Assembly: GCF_014250685.1 (NCBI RefSeq)
Contig: NZ_JACFAJ010000011.1
Coordinates: 62,001 to 126,000 of the forward strand
DNA from: Cetobacterium sp. 2A
GTDB lineage: Bacteria > Fusobacteriota > Fusobacteriia > Fusobacteriales > Fusobacteriaceae
DNA: 64,000 bases
Reading direction: 5' to 3'
Shown: in pieces, positions 52,317 through 60,535 of the stretch
Numbering within the stretch: the first letter of the stretch is position 1
Layout: the number at the start of each line of letters is the position of its first letter
The notes under the pieces: generated by a model
The model's database searches: none
Seen by the model: the letters and a program-made list of their open reading frames with translations, nothing else
What the model was told of the DNA's origin: nothing
Made by a program: the position numbers and the translations under genes

Positions 52317-52835
52317 ATGAAAATGTCTGTAGGTGTAGAATATGCTCTTCACTGTCTTTTATATATAGTAAAATTAAAAGATAAAGATTATGTAGGAATT
52401 AAGGCTTTAGCTGAATTTCAAGGAGTTTCTGAATCTTATCTAGCTAAAATTTTTACAAAATTAGGTAAAGCTGGTATTACAAGATCAGTACCTGGAGTGA
52501 ATGGTGGATATGAACTTGCTCGTAATCCAAAGGACATTTCTTTTTGGGATGTAGTGGAAGCTGTCGAAGGAAAGGAACCTCTTTTTCAATGTGCCGAGAT
52601 TAGACAAAAAACAGTTCTAGTAGATCAAAATAATCTTCCGGATGTATATACAAAATGTCCATGCTTCATTAAAAAAGTAATGTTGGACGGAGAAAATGAA
52701 ATGAAAAAATATCTTTCTGCAAAAAATTTAGATTGGCTCTATGATGAGGTTTACGGAAGAATTCTTCCTAAAGGATCAGAAGAGGAAACTTTAAGATGGT
52801 TTATGGAGAAAAAGGGTGAAACTTATGGAAATTAA
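52317..52835 (+). CDS. Rrf2 family transcriptional regulator
   Basis: A 172-residue regulator with the Rrf2 winged helix (SVGVEYALHCLLYIVK...KALAEFQGVSESYLAKIFTKLGKAGI...VPGVNGGYELAR). Cysteines in FQCAEIR and TKCPCF could hold an Fe-S cluster or sense redox state, but the spacing differs from IscR. The C-terminal extension beyond residue 140 is longer than in IscR. The ATG at 52317 follows AAGGAG. It overlaps the downstream methyltransferase by 11 bases. Confidence 0.9.
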   Translation: MKMSVGVEYALHCLLYIVKLKDKDYVGIKALAEFQGVSESYLAKIFTKLGKAGITRSVPGVNGGYELARNPKDISFWDVVEAVEGKEPLFQCAEIRQKTVLVDQNNLPDVYTKCPCFIKKVMLDGENEMKKYLSAKNLDWLYDEVYGRILPKGSEEETLRWFMEKKGETYGN

Positions 52836-53457
52836 GGATATTTGGAATGAAACTTATTGTGAAAATTCAAGAGAAGAATTAGGGTGGTATGAAGATGTGC
52901 CAGAACCCTCACTTTCTTTAATAAAAAAATATCTAAAAAATAAATCCGAGAAAATTTTAGATGCTGGATGTGGGGAAAGTACCTTGATACAATCTCTTCT
53001 TGAAAATGGATATAGCAATCTAGAAGGAATAGACTTAAGTTCCCAAGCAATAACTTTTTTAAAAGAAAATATAGAAATTCCAAAAGGTTCTAAAGTATCA
53101 CTAAGAGTAGAAAATTTAACTAATCAAATTTATTTTGAAAATGTTGGTAAATTATGGCATGATAGAGCTGTTTTTCACTTTCTAGAAAATGAGTCTTCAA
53201 AAAAATCATATAAAAATAATTTAATTAATTTTCTTAAATCTGGTGGAATATTTATAATTTCTTGCTTTTCAAAAGATAATGATGCAGAAAAATGTAACGG
53301 ACTTTCAGTCTATAAATATAACACTGATGATTTAATTAATTTTTTTGGAGACTCTTTTAAACTAGAAGAAACTTTAACTCATTGCTATTTAACACCGTGG
53401 GGAGATAATAGAAAATACGTTTATTGTGTATTTTCAAAAGAGATATTATCTAGATAG
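52825..53457 (+). CDS. Class I SAM-dependent methyltransferase
   Basis: A 210-residue methyltransferase: motif I ILDAGCGES (about 43-51), LEGIDLSSQAI, and WHDRAVFHFL in place of the usual motif IV. The N-terminus (WNETYCENSREELGWYEDVPEPSL) matches thiopurine/tellurite-type small-molecule methyltransferases, so a metalloid or thiol substrate is possible, which fits the arsenic-type genes next door. The start is the ATG at 52825. Translation is coupled to the Rrf2 gene. It overlaps the convergent thioredoxin gene by 12 bases. Confidence 0.85.
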   Translation: MEIKDIWNETYCENSREELGWYEDVPEPSLSLIKKYLKNKSEKILDAGCGESTLIQSLLENGYSNLEGIDLSSQAITFLKENIEIPKGSKVSLRVENLTNQIYFENVGKLWHDRAVFHFLENESSKKSYKNNLINFLKSGGIFIISCFSKDNDAEKCNGLSVYKYNTDDLINFFGDSFKLEETLTHCYLTPWGDNRKYVYCVFSKEILSR

Positions 53458-53467
53458 TATCTCTTTT
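53436..53467. terminator. Bidirectional terminator inside overlapping gene ends
   Basis: A 10-bp stem (53436-53445 with 53458-53467) with A-run and T-run sides. Its 12-nt loop is exactly the overlap of the two convergent reading frames (53446-53457). Confidence 0.75.
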
Positions 53468-53679
53468 ACTTCTTTTTTATCAGCCATACGACCAGAAAAT
53501 ATTACTTTTCCATCTATTACTAATCCTGGAGTTTTCATAACACCGAATTTAGCGATTTGAATAAAATCTGTTATCTTTTCTACATCAGCAGTTTTATTTA
53601 ATTCTGCTAAAGACTCATTTACATAATTTAATAATATATCACAATTTTTACAACATCCACCTAATACTTTAATTTCCAT
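53446..53679 (-). CDS. Small thioredoxin-like redox protein
   Basis: A 77-residue thioredoxin-fold protein (redox-active disulfide protein 2 type). The redox site GGCCKNC is at about 7-13 and the cis-proline loop appears as VMKTPGLVIDGKV. Such proteins are often encoded next to DUF318 permeases and ArsR regulators. GGAGG precedes the ATG. It is the last gene of the arsR-permease unit. Confidence 0.9.
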   Translation of the reverse strand: MEIKVLGGCCKNCDILLNYVNESLAELNKTADVEKITDFIQIAKFGVMKTPGLVIDGKVIFSGRMADKKEVKEILSR

Positions 53680-53703
53680 TTTAAACCTCCAATTATATTT
53701 TTA

Positions 53704-54690
53704 CTATAACGTGATAGCATTAAACAAATAACCTATTATAACAATTCCAATACTAACTAATCCAATATATAATCCCAAAAGCTTTGGTTTTACAACTTTA
53801 CTCAACATAACTATTGAAGGGAAAGATAGTGCAGTTACTGACATCATCAAAGCAAGTATTGTTCCAAGTCCAACACCCTTCATGTATAATGCTTCAGCTA
53901 TCGGTAAAGTTCCAAATATATCTGCATACATTGGTATTCCAATTACAGTTGCTATTATTACAGCAAATGGATTATCTTTTCCCAATAGCATTTCAATAGT
54001 TTCACGTGGAATTACATTATGTATAAGTGCTCCTATTCCTACACCAATAAGTATTGGAAACCATACTTTATCAAATATTTCTTTTACTTGTCCTTTAGAA
54101 AAATGTATTCTTTCTTTCATACTCATAGTTTGAATTTCTGTATCTACATTTTCAATATTAAGAATATATTCCTCCACATGTTTTATCATGTTCATTTTAT
54201 CAATTATAACTCCACCTACCACTGCAAGTATTATACCAACTATTACATAAATAGCAGCAATTTTAAATCCAAAAAACGAACTTAGTAGTAAAAAAGATGC
54301 CAAATCTACTAAAGGTGAAGATATAAGGAATGAAAATGTTATTCCTAGTGGTAATCCAGCTGAAGTAAATCCTATAAATAGAGGAATACTTGAACACGAA
54401 CAAAAAGGAGTAATCGTTCCTAAAAGTGCACCCAGAGTATTTCCAGTTACTCCTTTAAATCTTCCTAGTATTTTTTTTGTACGCTCAGGAGGAAAGTAAC
54501 TCTGAATATAACTAATAGAAAATATTAAAAATCCAAGTAATAAAAATATTTTAATTGTATCATAAATAAAAAACTGTAATCCTCCACCTAATTTACTATT
54601 CATAGAAAGTCCAAATATATCTGTTACTAAATATTCTGACCACGAGTATAACCAAGTCATTTTTAAAAATATGTTTTCAATAAAATTCAT
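53704..54690 (-). CDS. arsP: ArsP-like permease (DUF318/UPF0718)
   Basis: A 328-residue permease with eight to ten segments in two halves. The family signature GTITPFCSCSSIPLFIGF is present near residue 92, with the cysteine pair proposed to bind trivalent arsenicals in ArsP. ArsP from Campylobacter exports methylarsenite; other DUF318 members are uncharacterised. The gene sits two bases after an ArsR gene and before a thioredoxin, which supports a metalloid role. AAGGAG precedes the ATG. Confidence 0.8.
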   Translation of the reverse strand: MNFIENIFLKMTWLYSWSEYLVTDIFGLSMNSKLGGGLQFFIYDTIKIFLLLGFLIFSISYIQSYFPPERTKKILGRFKGVTGNTLGALLGTITPFCSCSSIPLFIGFTSAGLPLGITFSFLISSPLVDLASFLLLSSFFGFKIAAIYVIVGIILAVVGGVIIDKMNMIKHVEEYILNIENVDTEIQTMSMKERIHFSKGQVKEIFDKVWFPILIGVGIGALIHNVIPRETIEMLLGKDNPFAVIIATVIGIPMYADIFGTLPIAEALYMKGVGLGTILALMMSVTALSFPSIVMLSKVVKPKLLGLYIGLVSIGIVIIGYLFNAITL

Positions 54691-54691
54691 T

Positions 54692-54952
54692 CTAACTCTC
54701 CTTCAGTATATCGATAATTTCTATTATCTTTTTATTCTTTAAACTATAATGAACCCACCCACCAGATTTTTTTGAACCCAATATATCAGCTTCCTTTAAT
54801 ATTCTAAGATGCTGTGATAAGTTAGATTGTGTAATTCCAAATTTTTCCTGTATTTCACAAACACAAAGATCTTCTTTTCCTGCTAAAAGATTGATTATTT
54901 CGAGTCTTAGTGGATGCCCTAATGCTTTAAATATTTTAACTTCTTTCTCCAT
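54692..54952 (-). CDS. arsR: ArsR family metalloregulator
   Basis: An 86-residue winged-helix repressor: ALGHPLRLEIINLLAG, then C30-V-C32 in DLCVCEIQ (the As(III)-binding pair at the start of the recognition region) and TQSNLSQHLRILKEADIL. The ATG at 54952 follows AAGGAG; an in-frame TTG at 54970 lies before it. It is the first gene of the arsP-thioredoxin unit and is divergent from the ArsC-like gene, which it may also control. Confidence 0.9.
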   Translation of the reverse strand: MEKEVKIFKALGHPLRLEIINLLAGKEDLCVCEIQEKFGITQSNLSQHLRILKEADILGSKKSGGWVHYSLKNKKIIEIIDILKES

Positions 54953-54992
54953 ATATTTAATCTCCTTCAAATTAGTATTTCATAATTTTCTA

Positions 54993-55004
54993 ATATCATG
55001 ATAT
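54993..55004. promoter_or_regulatory. Candidate ArsR operator
   Basis: The perfect palindrome ATATCATGATAT lies midway between the divergent arsR and arsC-like genes, and ATAATGAT follows it. Position and shape suit an ArsR dimer. Confidence 0.45.
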
Positions 55005-55051
55005 AATGATTTATAAAAATTGTCAATATTAATTATCAAGGGGTGATTGAG

Positions 55052-55444
55052 ATGAAAATAATAGCATTTGTATGCAATGGAAATTCTTTCAAAAGTATAA
55101 TTTGTGAAAGACTTGCAAAAGAATTAACTAATAATTTTATAATTGTAAGCGCAGGACTAAATCCTGCTCCTTTTGTTAATAAAGAAGGAGAGCAAATAAT
55201 GGAGAAAAGAGGTCTTTCTATGAAGGGATATAAACCTCATTCTTTAAATGAAATTCCTATTGAAATTGACTATTTAGTTAAGATGGGATGCGAAATCGAA
55301 TGTCCTTTTATATCATCAGAAGAAACTTTTAACTTCAATATGGAAGACTATCCATCGGAAACTTTTGAAGATAAAGAACATATTATAAATATTCTAGATA
55401 AAAAAGTAAAAGAATTAATTTTTGAGCTCTCAAATAGAAACTAA
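55052..55444 (+). CDS. ArsC/low-molecular-weight phosphatase-like protein with altered P-loop
   Basis: A 130-residue protein of the LMW-PTPase/thioredoxin-type arsenate reductase family. The P-loop that is normally C-x5-R-S reads C8-NGNSF-K14-S, so the catalytic Arg is Lys. Two further cysteines, C80 and C84 (MGCEIECP), match the redox cysteines of this group, and the general-acid region reads EDYPSE instead of a clear DP. It may be a weakened arsenate reductase or may have another role. The ATG at 55052 follows AAGGGG. Divergent from arsR-arsP. Confidence 0.78.
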   Translation: MKIIAFVCNGNSFKSIICERLAKELTNNFIIVSAGLNPAPFVNKEGEQIMEKRGLSMKGYKPHSLNEIPIEIDYLVKMGCEIECPFISSEETFNFNMEDYPSETFEDKEHIINILDKKVKELIFELSNRN

Positions 55445-55448
55445 ATTA

Positions 55449-55484
55449 AAAAGTCCAGAAGTTGCCTTTCTGGACTTTTAATTT
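55449..55484. terminator. Bidirectional rho-independent terminator
   Basis: A 12-bp perfect stem (55449-55460 with 55468-55479) and a 7-nt loop with A/T-rich flanks, between the convergent ArsC-like and MerR genes. Confidence 0.9.
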
Positions 55485-55486
55485 AA

Positions 55487-56299
55487 CTATTTTTTCTTTC
55501 TAATTGGAATTTTTACCGAGTATATAAATTCATTTTTACTTATAAAAAATATAAATCTTTCTTCAAAGAAAATATAAATATCTTCACTCGCCTCGTAACC
55601 GTTCACATCAATCCACTCAAGTAATTCAGATATATTTTCTTGATTCTCTAAAACTCCCCTTCCGTAAATACAAGCACATATTCCACTTTCTAATATTGTA
55701 AAATCATTGTATTCTTTCTCTTCTAAGACAGCAAACATCTCGTCTTTGACATCTCTATTTTTATTCCAGTATTTTTCTGAAATTTTAAATCCTCTTGCTT
55801 TTAAATGTGCATTATTTAAAAACTCAAAGACATCCATAGCTTTCATAATATTTCCCATTTCTTTTTTAGTTTTAAAAGGTCCTTGGAATCTAATTCCTTT
55901 AATCGCTGATATCTCTTCAAAAAATGGTTTGTTAATTTTTTGATTCATTTCTTTTAAAATCTGAAAATCCTTTAAGTTTTCTGAAAGTTCTTCCTCTATT
56001 TTTTTCAATCGTTCTATTTCTAATCTAGTTTCTAAAATCGTATTTTCAAATAACTCCAAAGTATGATTATAGTCTTTTTCTTCCAGATGACTTTTTATAT
56101 ATTTTATTGAAAATCCTAATCTTCTCATATGAGATATTGCTTTTAATATTGGAATTTGAATTCCTGAATAATATCTATACTTAGTTTTTTCATTTTTAGA
56201 AGTTGGAGAAAGTACCCCCTCTTTATCATAATATCTTAAAGTTGAAATAGGGATTTTAGTTGCCTTGGAGACTTCTCCAACTGAAAAATAAACGTCCAT
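55487..56299 (-). CDS. MerR family regulator of the RND operon
   Basis: A 270-residue regulator: winged helix-turn-helix (FSVGEVSKATKIPISTLRYYDKEGVL), a coiled coil (about 75-120), and a C-terminal effector-binding domain ending in basic residues. It overlaps the end of the RND pump gene by 44 bases, so it is the third gene of the efflux operon. A 19-bp-spacer promoter in front of the operon suggests that it controls its own unit in response to a drug or bile compound. Confidence 0.88.
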   Translation of the reverse strand: MDVYFSVGEVSKATKIPISTLRYYDKEGVLSPTSKNEKTKYRYYSGIQIPILKAISHMRRLGFSIKYIKSHLEEKDYNHTLELFENTILETRLEIERLKKIEEELSENLKDFQILKEMNQKINKPFFEEISAIKGIRFQGPFKTKKEMGNIMKAMDVFEFLNNAHLKARGFKISEKYWNKNRDVKDEMFAVLEEKEYNDFTILESGICACIYGRGVLENQENISELLEWIDVNGYEASEDIYIFFEERFIFFISKNEFIYSVKIPIRKKK

Positions 56300-59200
56300 T
56301 CTTCACCCCTCTTTTTAAGTCTTCTACTACATAATAAAATACAGGTATAACTACAAGAGTTAAAATTGTTGCACATGTAAGTCCAAATATAACTACGAAT
56401 GCCATTCCTGTATACATTTCTGATCCTTCGCCAGTACTGACTGCAAGAGGAACCATTCCTAACACAGTTGTTAAAGTTGTCATAAGAATTGGTCTAAATC
56501 TTGTCTTCCCTGAGACTATTATAGCTTTATTTAATCCAAATCCGCTCTCTCTTTTCATATTTATAAAATCTATAAGCACTATGGCATTATTTACAACTAT
56601 TCCTGCTAACATTACAAATCCAACAGAAACCATTGCATCTATACTCACATTAAAAATTTTCAATCCATAAAAAGCTCCTGTTGTGGATAATGGAATAGAA
56701 AGTAAAATAATAAATGGAAGTATAAATGATTCAAATTGCCATACCAATATAAAATATATAAGAAAAACTCCAATTCCAAAAATATACAGAAGTTGAGAAC
56801 CCATATCTTTCATATCTGAACTATCTCCACCGAGTCCAAATGAAACACTATCTGAAATACCTGATTCATTAAAAACCTTTATAATTGCTTCATTTGCCTT
56901 TTGTAAATTACTTCCATTTGCAAGATTAGCATATATTATAACTTTTCTCATTTTATCTTTTTTTTCTATTTTTGAAGGTCCTTCTATAACTTTCAATCTC
57001 GCTATATCTGAAATTTTTATATTATTTCCATTCGGTAGTGTTACTCTAGAGTTCATAAGAAGTCCTGTTGATTCTCTATATTTTTTTTCTAACTGAACAG
57101 TTACATCAATTTCATCATTATCACTATATATTGTCAAAGGAGTTCCACCTAATATTTGAGTTTGAATCATTCTAGATAAACTATTTATATTAACACCATA
57201 ATATTTTGCTTTCTCTCTATCAACTATAATTCTTCCTTCTGGTTTACCACCTTCAAACGATGATTTCACCTCTGTAATATCATTGATTTTTTCCATATCT
57301 TTTTTTAATCTCTCAGTTGTTTCTCTCAATACATTTTCGTTGTTAGAATACAATTCAAATTCTAAATCATATATTCCACTAGATCCAAATACAAATCCTG
57401 GAACAATTGCTAATTGGACGTCTGGTATTTCTTTAATTTTTTCTCTTATATCTTTTAAGATTTCAAACATATTTTCTTTTCGATTGGTTTTTGATCCCAT
57501 ATTCATATTCAAAATAGAATTTGTTGTATCGCCAGAAATTGTATAAGATTCTAAACTTTTTATATCTAAAGCTTTTTCTTCTAGAATCCTGGAAACTCTA
57601 TCACTCATATTTATATCAGATCCTGATGGTAATGAAGCTATGACTGCAAATCTTCCCTCATCCATGGTAGGTATAAATCCTCCTCCAAGTGTTGAAGCAA
57701 CATATAAAGACCCTATAAAAAGTAATGTTACTCCTAGCAAAACCCATCCTCTAAATATTATCGCCTTTTTTAATATAAAAATATACATATTTTTTATCCA
57801 TTTTAAAACTCTTCCCTCTGAATCAATATTTTTTCCTCTAGACATAATTTTACTAGATACCATAGGAACAAATACTAATGCAATTATTAGAGAAGCTAAT
57901 AAGGAATAAGAAATTGCATAACACATATCCTTAAATTCCTCTTTTGCTATTCCCTCTTGAAATACAAGTGGAAGAAAAACTGAAACAGTTGTTAAAGTTG
58001 AAGATAAAATTGGGAGAGCCATTTCTTCAGCTCCTTTTTTTGCAGCAGTTACCCTATCCTCACCTAATTCACTTATATGTCTAAATATATTATCTACTAC
58101 AACTACGGAGTTATCTACAAGCATTCCAATTCCAAGAGAAAGCCCCATAAGAGAAACTAGATTTATACTTATACCTTGTAAATTTAGCAAAAAAAATGTA
58201 AATATTATAGATATTGGTATAGCTACTGCAATTATTAAAGTTGACGTTATACTTTTTAAAAATATAAATAAAATAATAGAAGCCAATCCAAGTCCTAATA
58301 CTGCAGTATCCTTTACACTCATTATTGAATTCATGATAGTTATAGATGTATCATATTCAAAATCTATTTTAGAATTCAGTGGTAAAGATTTTTCTATTCC
58401 CGATAAAACTTTCTTTGTTGCATTTACTATCTCTATCGCATTCCCTTTATCTGTTTTTCCAACTATTATAATAAGTCCATCTTTTCCATTTTTTCTAAAT
58501 AAACTACTCTCATCTTTTGTTGATATTCTAACATTTGCAACTTCATTTAATTTTAAAAGATGACCATTTTCATTTTTTATTATTATATTTCCAATTTCTT
58601 CTGCTGTTTCTAATTCTCCTTGAACTTTAATTAAATATTCCTTTTCTCCTTCTTTGACTTTTCCGCCAGGAATATTTGTACTTGAACTAGAAATAATTTC
58701 ATTTATATCTAAAATATTTAGATTGTAATTTTCCAATTTCTCTGGATTTATTTCTACTAAAACTTGTTGCTCTTTTCCACCAAAAATTAAAATTTGAGAA
58801 ACTCCTTCTATCCTTTCTAATAAAGGTTTCAAGGTGTTTTCAGCGTAACTCCTAACTTCCATACTATCCCCATCAAAAATGGCTAAAACTGCCGCTGGAG
58901 CAGACGACATTGATTGTTCTCTAATTGTTGGCTCTTCTATATCAACTGGTAGCTTATTTTTAATTTGATTTATTTCATTTTGAATCAATGTAATTTTTGT
59001 TTCTATACTTGTTCCATACTTAAATTTAACATTTATGGTTGATTTTTCTGGTTCTGATACTGAGTTAAACTCAGTAATTCCATCTACATTTGGCAGAATA
59101 TCTTCTATTTTTCTAGTTATCATTTTTTCTACATCAGATGGAGTTGCTCCATCCCATTCAACACTAATTCTTATCATAGGAGTTTGTGTATTTGGCATAA

Positions 59201-59309
59201 GTTCAATTGGCATCTTTAAAAGTCCAAGTAATCCAAAAACTACCATAGAAATAACTATCATCAAGGCTGTAGCTGGTTTTCTTATTGAAAATTCTGATAG
59301 CGATTTCAT
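56256..59309 (-). CDS. RND efflux pump inner-membrane subunit
   Basis: A 1017-residue HAE1/AcrB-type transporter with twelve membrane segments and two large periplasmic loops. The N-terminus (FSIRKPATALMIVISMVVFGLLGL) and TM4 with GIGMLVDNSVVVVDN (proton-relay Asp) are typical. It is coded three bases after the adaptor. No outer-membrane channel gene is present, so a TolC-type protein must be encoded elsewhere. Its presence implies an outer membrane. Confidence 0.95.
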   Translation of the reverse strand: MKSLSEFSIRKPATALMIVISMVVFGLLGLLKMPIELMPNTQTPMIRISVEWDGATPSDVEKMITRKIEDILPNVDGITEFNSVSEPEKSTINVKFKYGTSIETKITLIQNEINQIKNKLPVDIEEPTIREQSMSSAPAAVLAIFDGDSMEVRSYAENTLKPLLERIEGVSQILIFGGKEQQVLVEINPEKLENYNLNILDINEIISSSSTNIPGGKVKEGEKEYLIKVQGELETAEEIGNIIIKNENGHLLKLNEVANVRISTKDESSLFRKNGKDGLIIIVGKTDKGNAIEIVNATKKVLSGIEKSLPLNSKIDFEYDTSITIMNSIMSVKDTAVLGLGLASIILFIFLKSITSTLIIAVAIPISIIFTFFLLNLQGISINLVSLMGLSLGIGMLVDNSVVVVDNIFRHISELGEDRVTAAKKGAEEMALPILSSTLTTVSVFLPLVFQEGIAKEEFKDMCYAISYSLLASLIIALVFVPMVSSKIMSRGKNIDSEGRVLKWIKNMYIFILKKAIIFRGWVLLGVTLLFIGSLYVASTLGGGFIPTMDEGRFAVIASLPSGSDINMSDRVSRILEEKALDIKSLESYTISGDTTNSILNMNMGSKTNRKENMFEILKDIREKIKEIPDVQLAIVPGFVFGSSGIYDLEFELYSNNENVLRETTERLKKDMEKINDITEVKSSFEGGKPEGRIIVDREKAKYYGVNINSLSRMIQTQILGGTPLTIYSDNDEIDVTVQLEKKYRESTGLLMNSRVTLPNGNNIKISDIARLKVIEGPSKIEKKDKMRKVIIYANLANGSNLQKANEAIIKVFNESGISDSVSFGLGGDSSDMKDMGSQLLYIFGIGVFLIYFILVWQFESFILPFIILLSIPLSTTGAFYGLKIFNVSIDAMVSVGFVMLAGIVVNNAIVLIDFINMKRESGFGLNKAIIVSGKTRFRPILMTTLTTVLGMVPLAVSTGEGSEMYTGMAFVVIFGLTCATILTLVVIPVFYYVVEDLKRGVKNGRLFFSWRSLQGN

Positions 59310-59311
59310 TA

Positions 59312-60373
59312 TTAACTCTCCTTCACTTTATCATTATTATTTAAAAGATATTGACCCTGTATAACGATTCTATCTCCAATTTGATAGTCTTTAAATACAA
59401 TCTCTTGAAGATTTCCAATGGAAGATAATTGTTCAACTTTATAAATCAAAGATTTATTTTCACGGACAACAACTATATACGCATATAAATCTTTTATCAT
59501 GATAGCTTCTTTAGGAACAAAAATTCCTTCAATTTTCCCTTGATTCATTTGTACTTGACCGTACATTCCTTTTAATATTTCATTTGATGAATTATCAATA
59601 AGAATTTTCACGTCATATTTCTTCGTATTAGAGTTTGCTGAAAGATTTACACTATCAACTCTTCCATTAACTTTTTTTCTCAAATTATCTATATAAATAA
59701 CTGCTTCATTCCCTATTTTAGTATTCTTTATATCTTCCCCTGAAATTGCCATTTTTAATTCCATTATATCGTTATCAACAATTGTTAAAACTTTTTGATT
59801 TGCTGATAATTTTTCATGTTCTTTTAAAGATAAATCAGTTATAACACCTGATATATTTGCAACTACTGTTAATCTATCAAAATTATCTTTAGAGTTTAGA
59901 TATCCAGCTTGAGCTATTTTTAGATTTCCTAAACTTTGACTTAATTGATTTTTAGATCCTAAATATGTATCTTCAGAAATAAATTGTTTTTCATAGAGAT
60001 TCTTATATTTTTTGTAAGATGTTTCATTAGTACTATATTCAGATTTCGCTTTAATAAGAGTTCCCTCTGCTTCATAATATTTAGATTCTGTATCCGCATC
60101 AGTAAGTGTAAGTATAATATCTCCTTTTTTTACTCGATCCCCATTTTTATTTTTAATCTCTTTTATATATCCACCTGTTGGAGTCAATATTGAAACTTCT
60201 TTTGCTGGAACCAATTCACCATTATAATCTTTTATATTATCAAAGATTTCCATTTTAAGTTCTTGCGTTTTCACCTGTTTTAAACTTTCTTTTTTCTCTT
60301 CTTGTATATTTTTTTTCTCTCCACATGATACTAAAAGAAGTAAAAGTATACACATAGACATTGATTTTTTCAT
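59312..60373 (-). CDS. RND efflux periplasmic adaptor lipoprotein
   Basis: A 353-residue membrane-fusion protein with a lipoprotein signal (LLLLLVSC, lipidated Cys about 17). The biotinyl-lipoyl hairpin halves (TPTGGYIKEIKNKNGDRVKKGDIIL and VVANISGVITDLSLKEHEKL) flank a helical coiled coil, followed by the beta barrel. GGGAGG precedes the ATG. It is the first gene of the adaptor-pump-MerR operon. Confidence 0.93.
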   Translation of the reverse strand: MKKSMSMCILLLLLVSCGEKKNIQEEKKESLKQVKTQELKMEIFDNIKDYNGELVPAKEVSILTPTGGYIKEIKNKNGDRVKKGDIILTLTDADTESKYYEAEGTLIKAKSEYSTNETSYKKYKNLYEKQFISEDTYLGSKNQLSQSLGNLKIAQAGYLNSKDNFDRLTVVANISGVITDLSLKEHEKLSANQKVLTIVDNDIMELKMAISGEDIKNTKIGNEAVIYIDNLRKKVNGRVDSVNLSANSNTKKYDVKILIDNSSNEILKGMYGQVQMNQGKIEGIFVPKEAIMIKDLYAYIVVVRENKSLIYKVEQLSSIGNLQEIVFKDYQIGDRIVIQGQYLLNNNDKVKES

Positions 60374-60415
60374 TAAAATCCTCCCAATACTTATATTAAA
60401 TTAACTTTATACTTT

Positions 60416-60446
60416 ATTTTAAACTATGAAGTAACTTGAGACTCAA
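60416..60446 (-). promoter_or_regulatory. Candidate MerR-type promoter of the RND operon
   Basis: On the minus strand TTGAGT (60441-60446) and TAAAAT (60416-60421) are 19 bp apart. The perfect dyad CTTGAG-T-CTCAAG lies over the -35 box (within 60434-60448), and an imperfect dyad (AAGTTACTT core) lies in the spacer. Confidence 0.5.
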
Positions 60447-60487
60447 GTTTTTTTTTATTCACTTTAAAATTAAAGGAAATTTTATTA

Positions 60488-60521
60488 GTTTATTAAAGAA
60501 TAATATTATTCTTTAATAAAC
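60488..60521. repeat. 34-bp perfect palindrome before ppk
   Basis: Bases 60488-60504 and 60505-60521 are exact reverse complements with no central spacer; the core is AATAATATTATT. It ends three bases before the GAGGTG ribosome-binding site of ppk1. No T-run follows, so it is not a terminator. Confidence 0.85.
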
Positions 60522-60535
60522 CTGAGGTGAAATAT

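Noticed and set aside
54019-54285. Aromatic-rich frame antisense to the arsP-like gene.
   Set aside because: It is the complement of a strongly conserved membrane protein gene, has no ribosome-binding site, and its composition is what antisense of hydrophobic codons gives.
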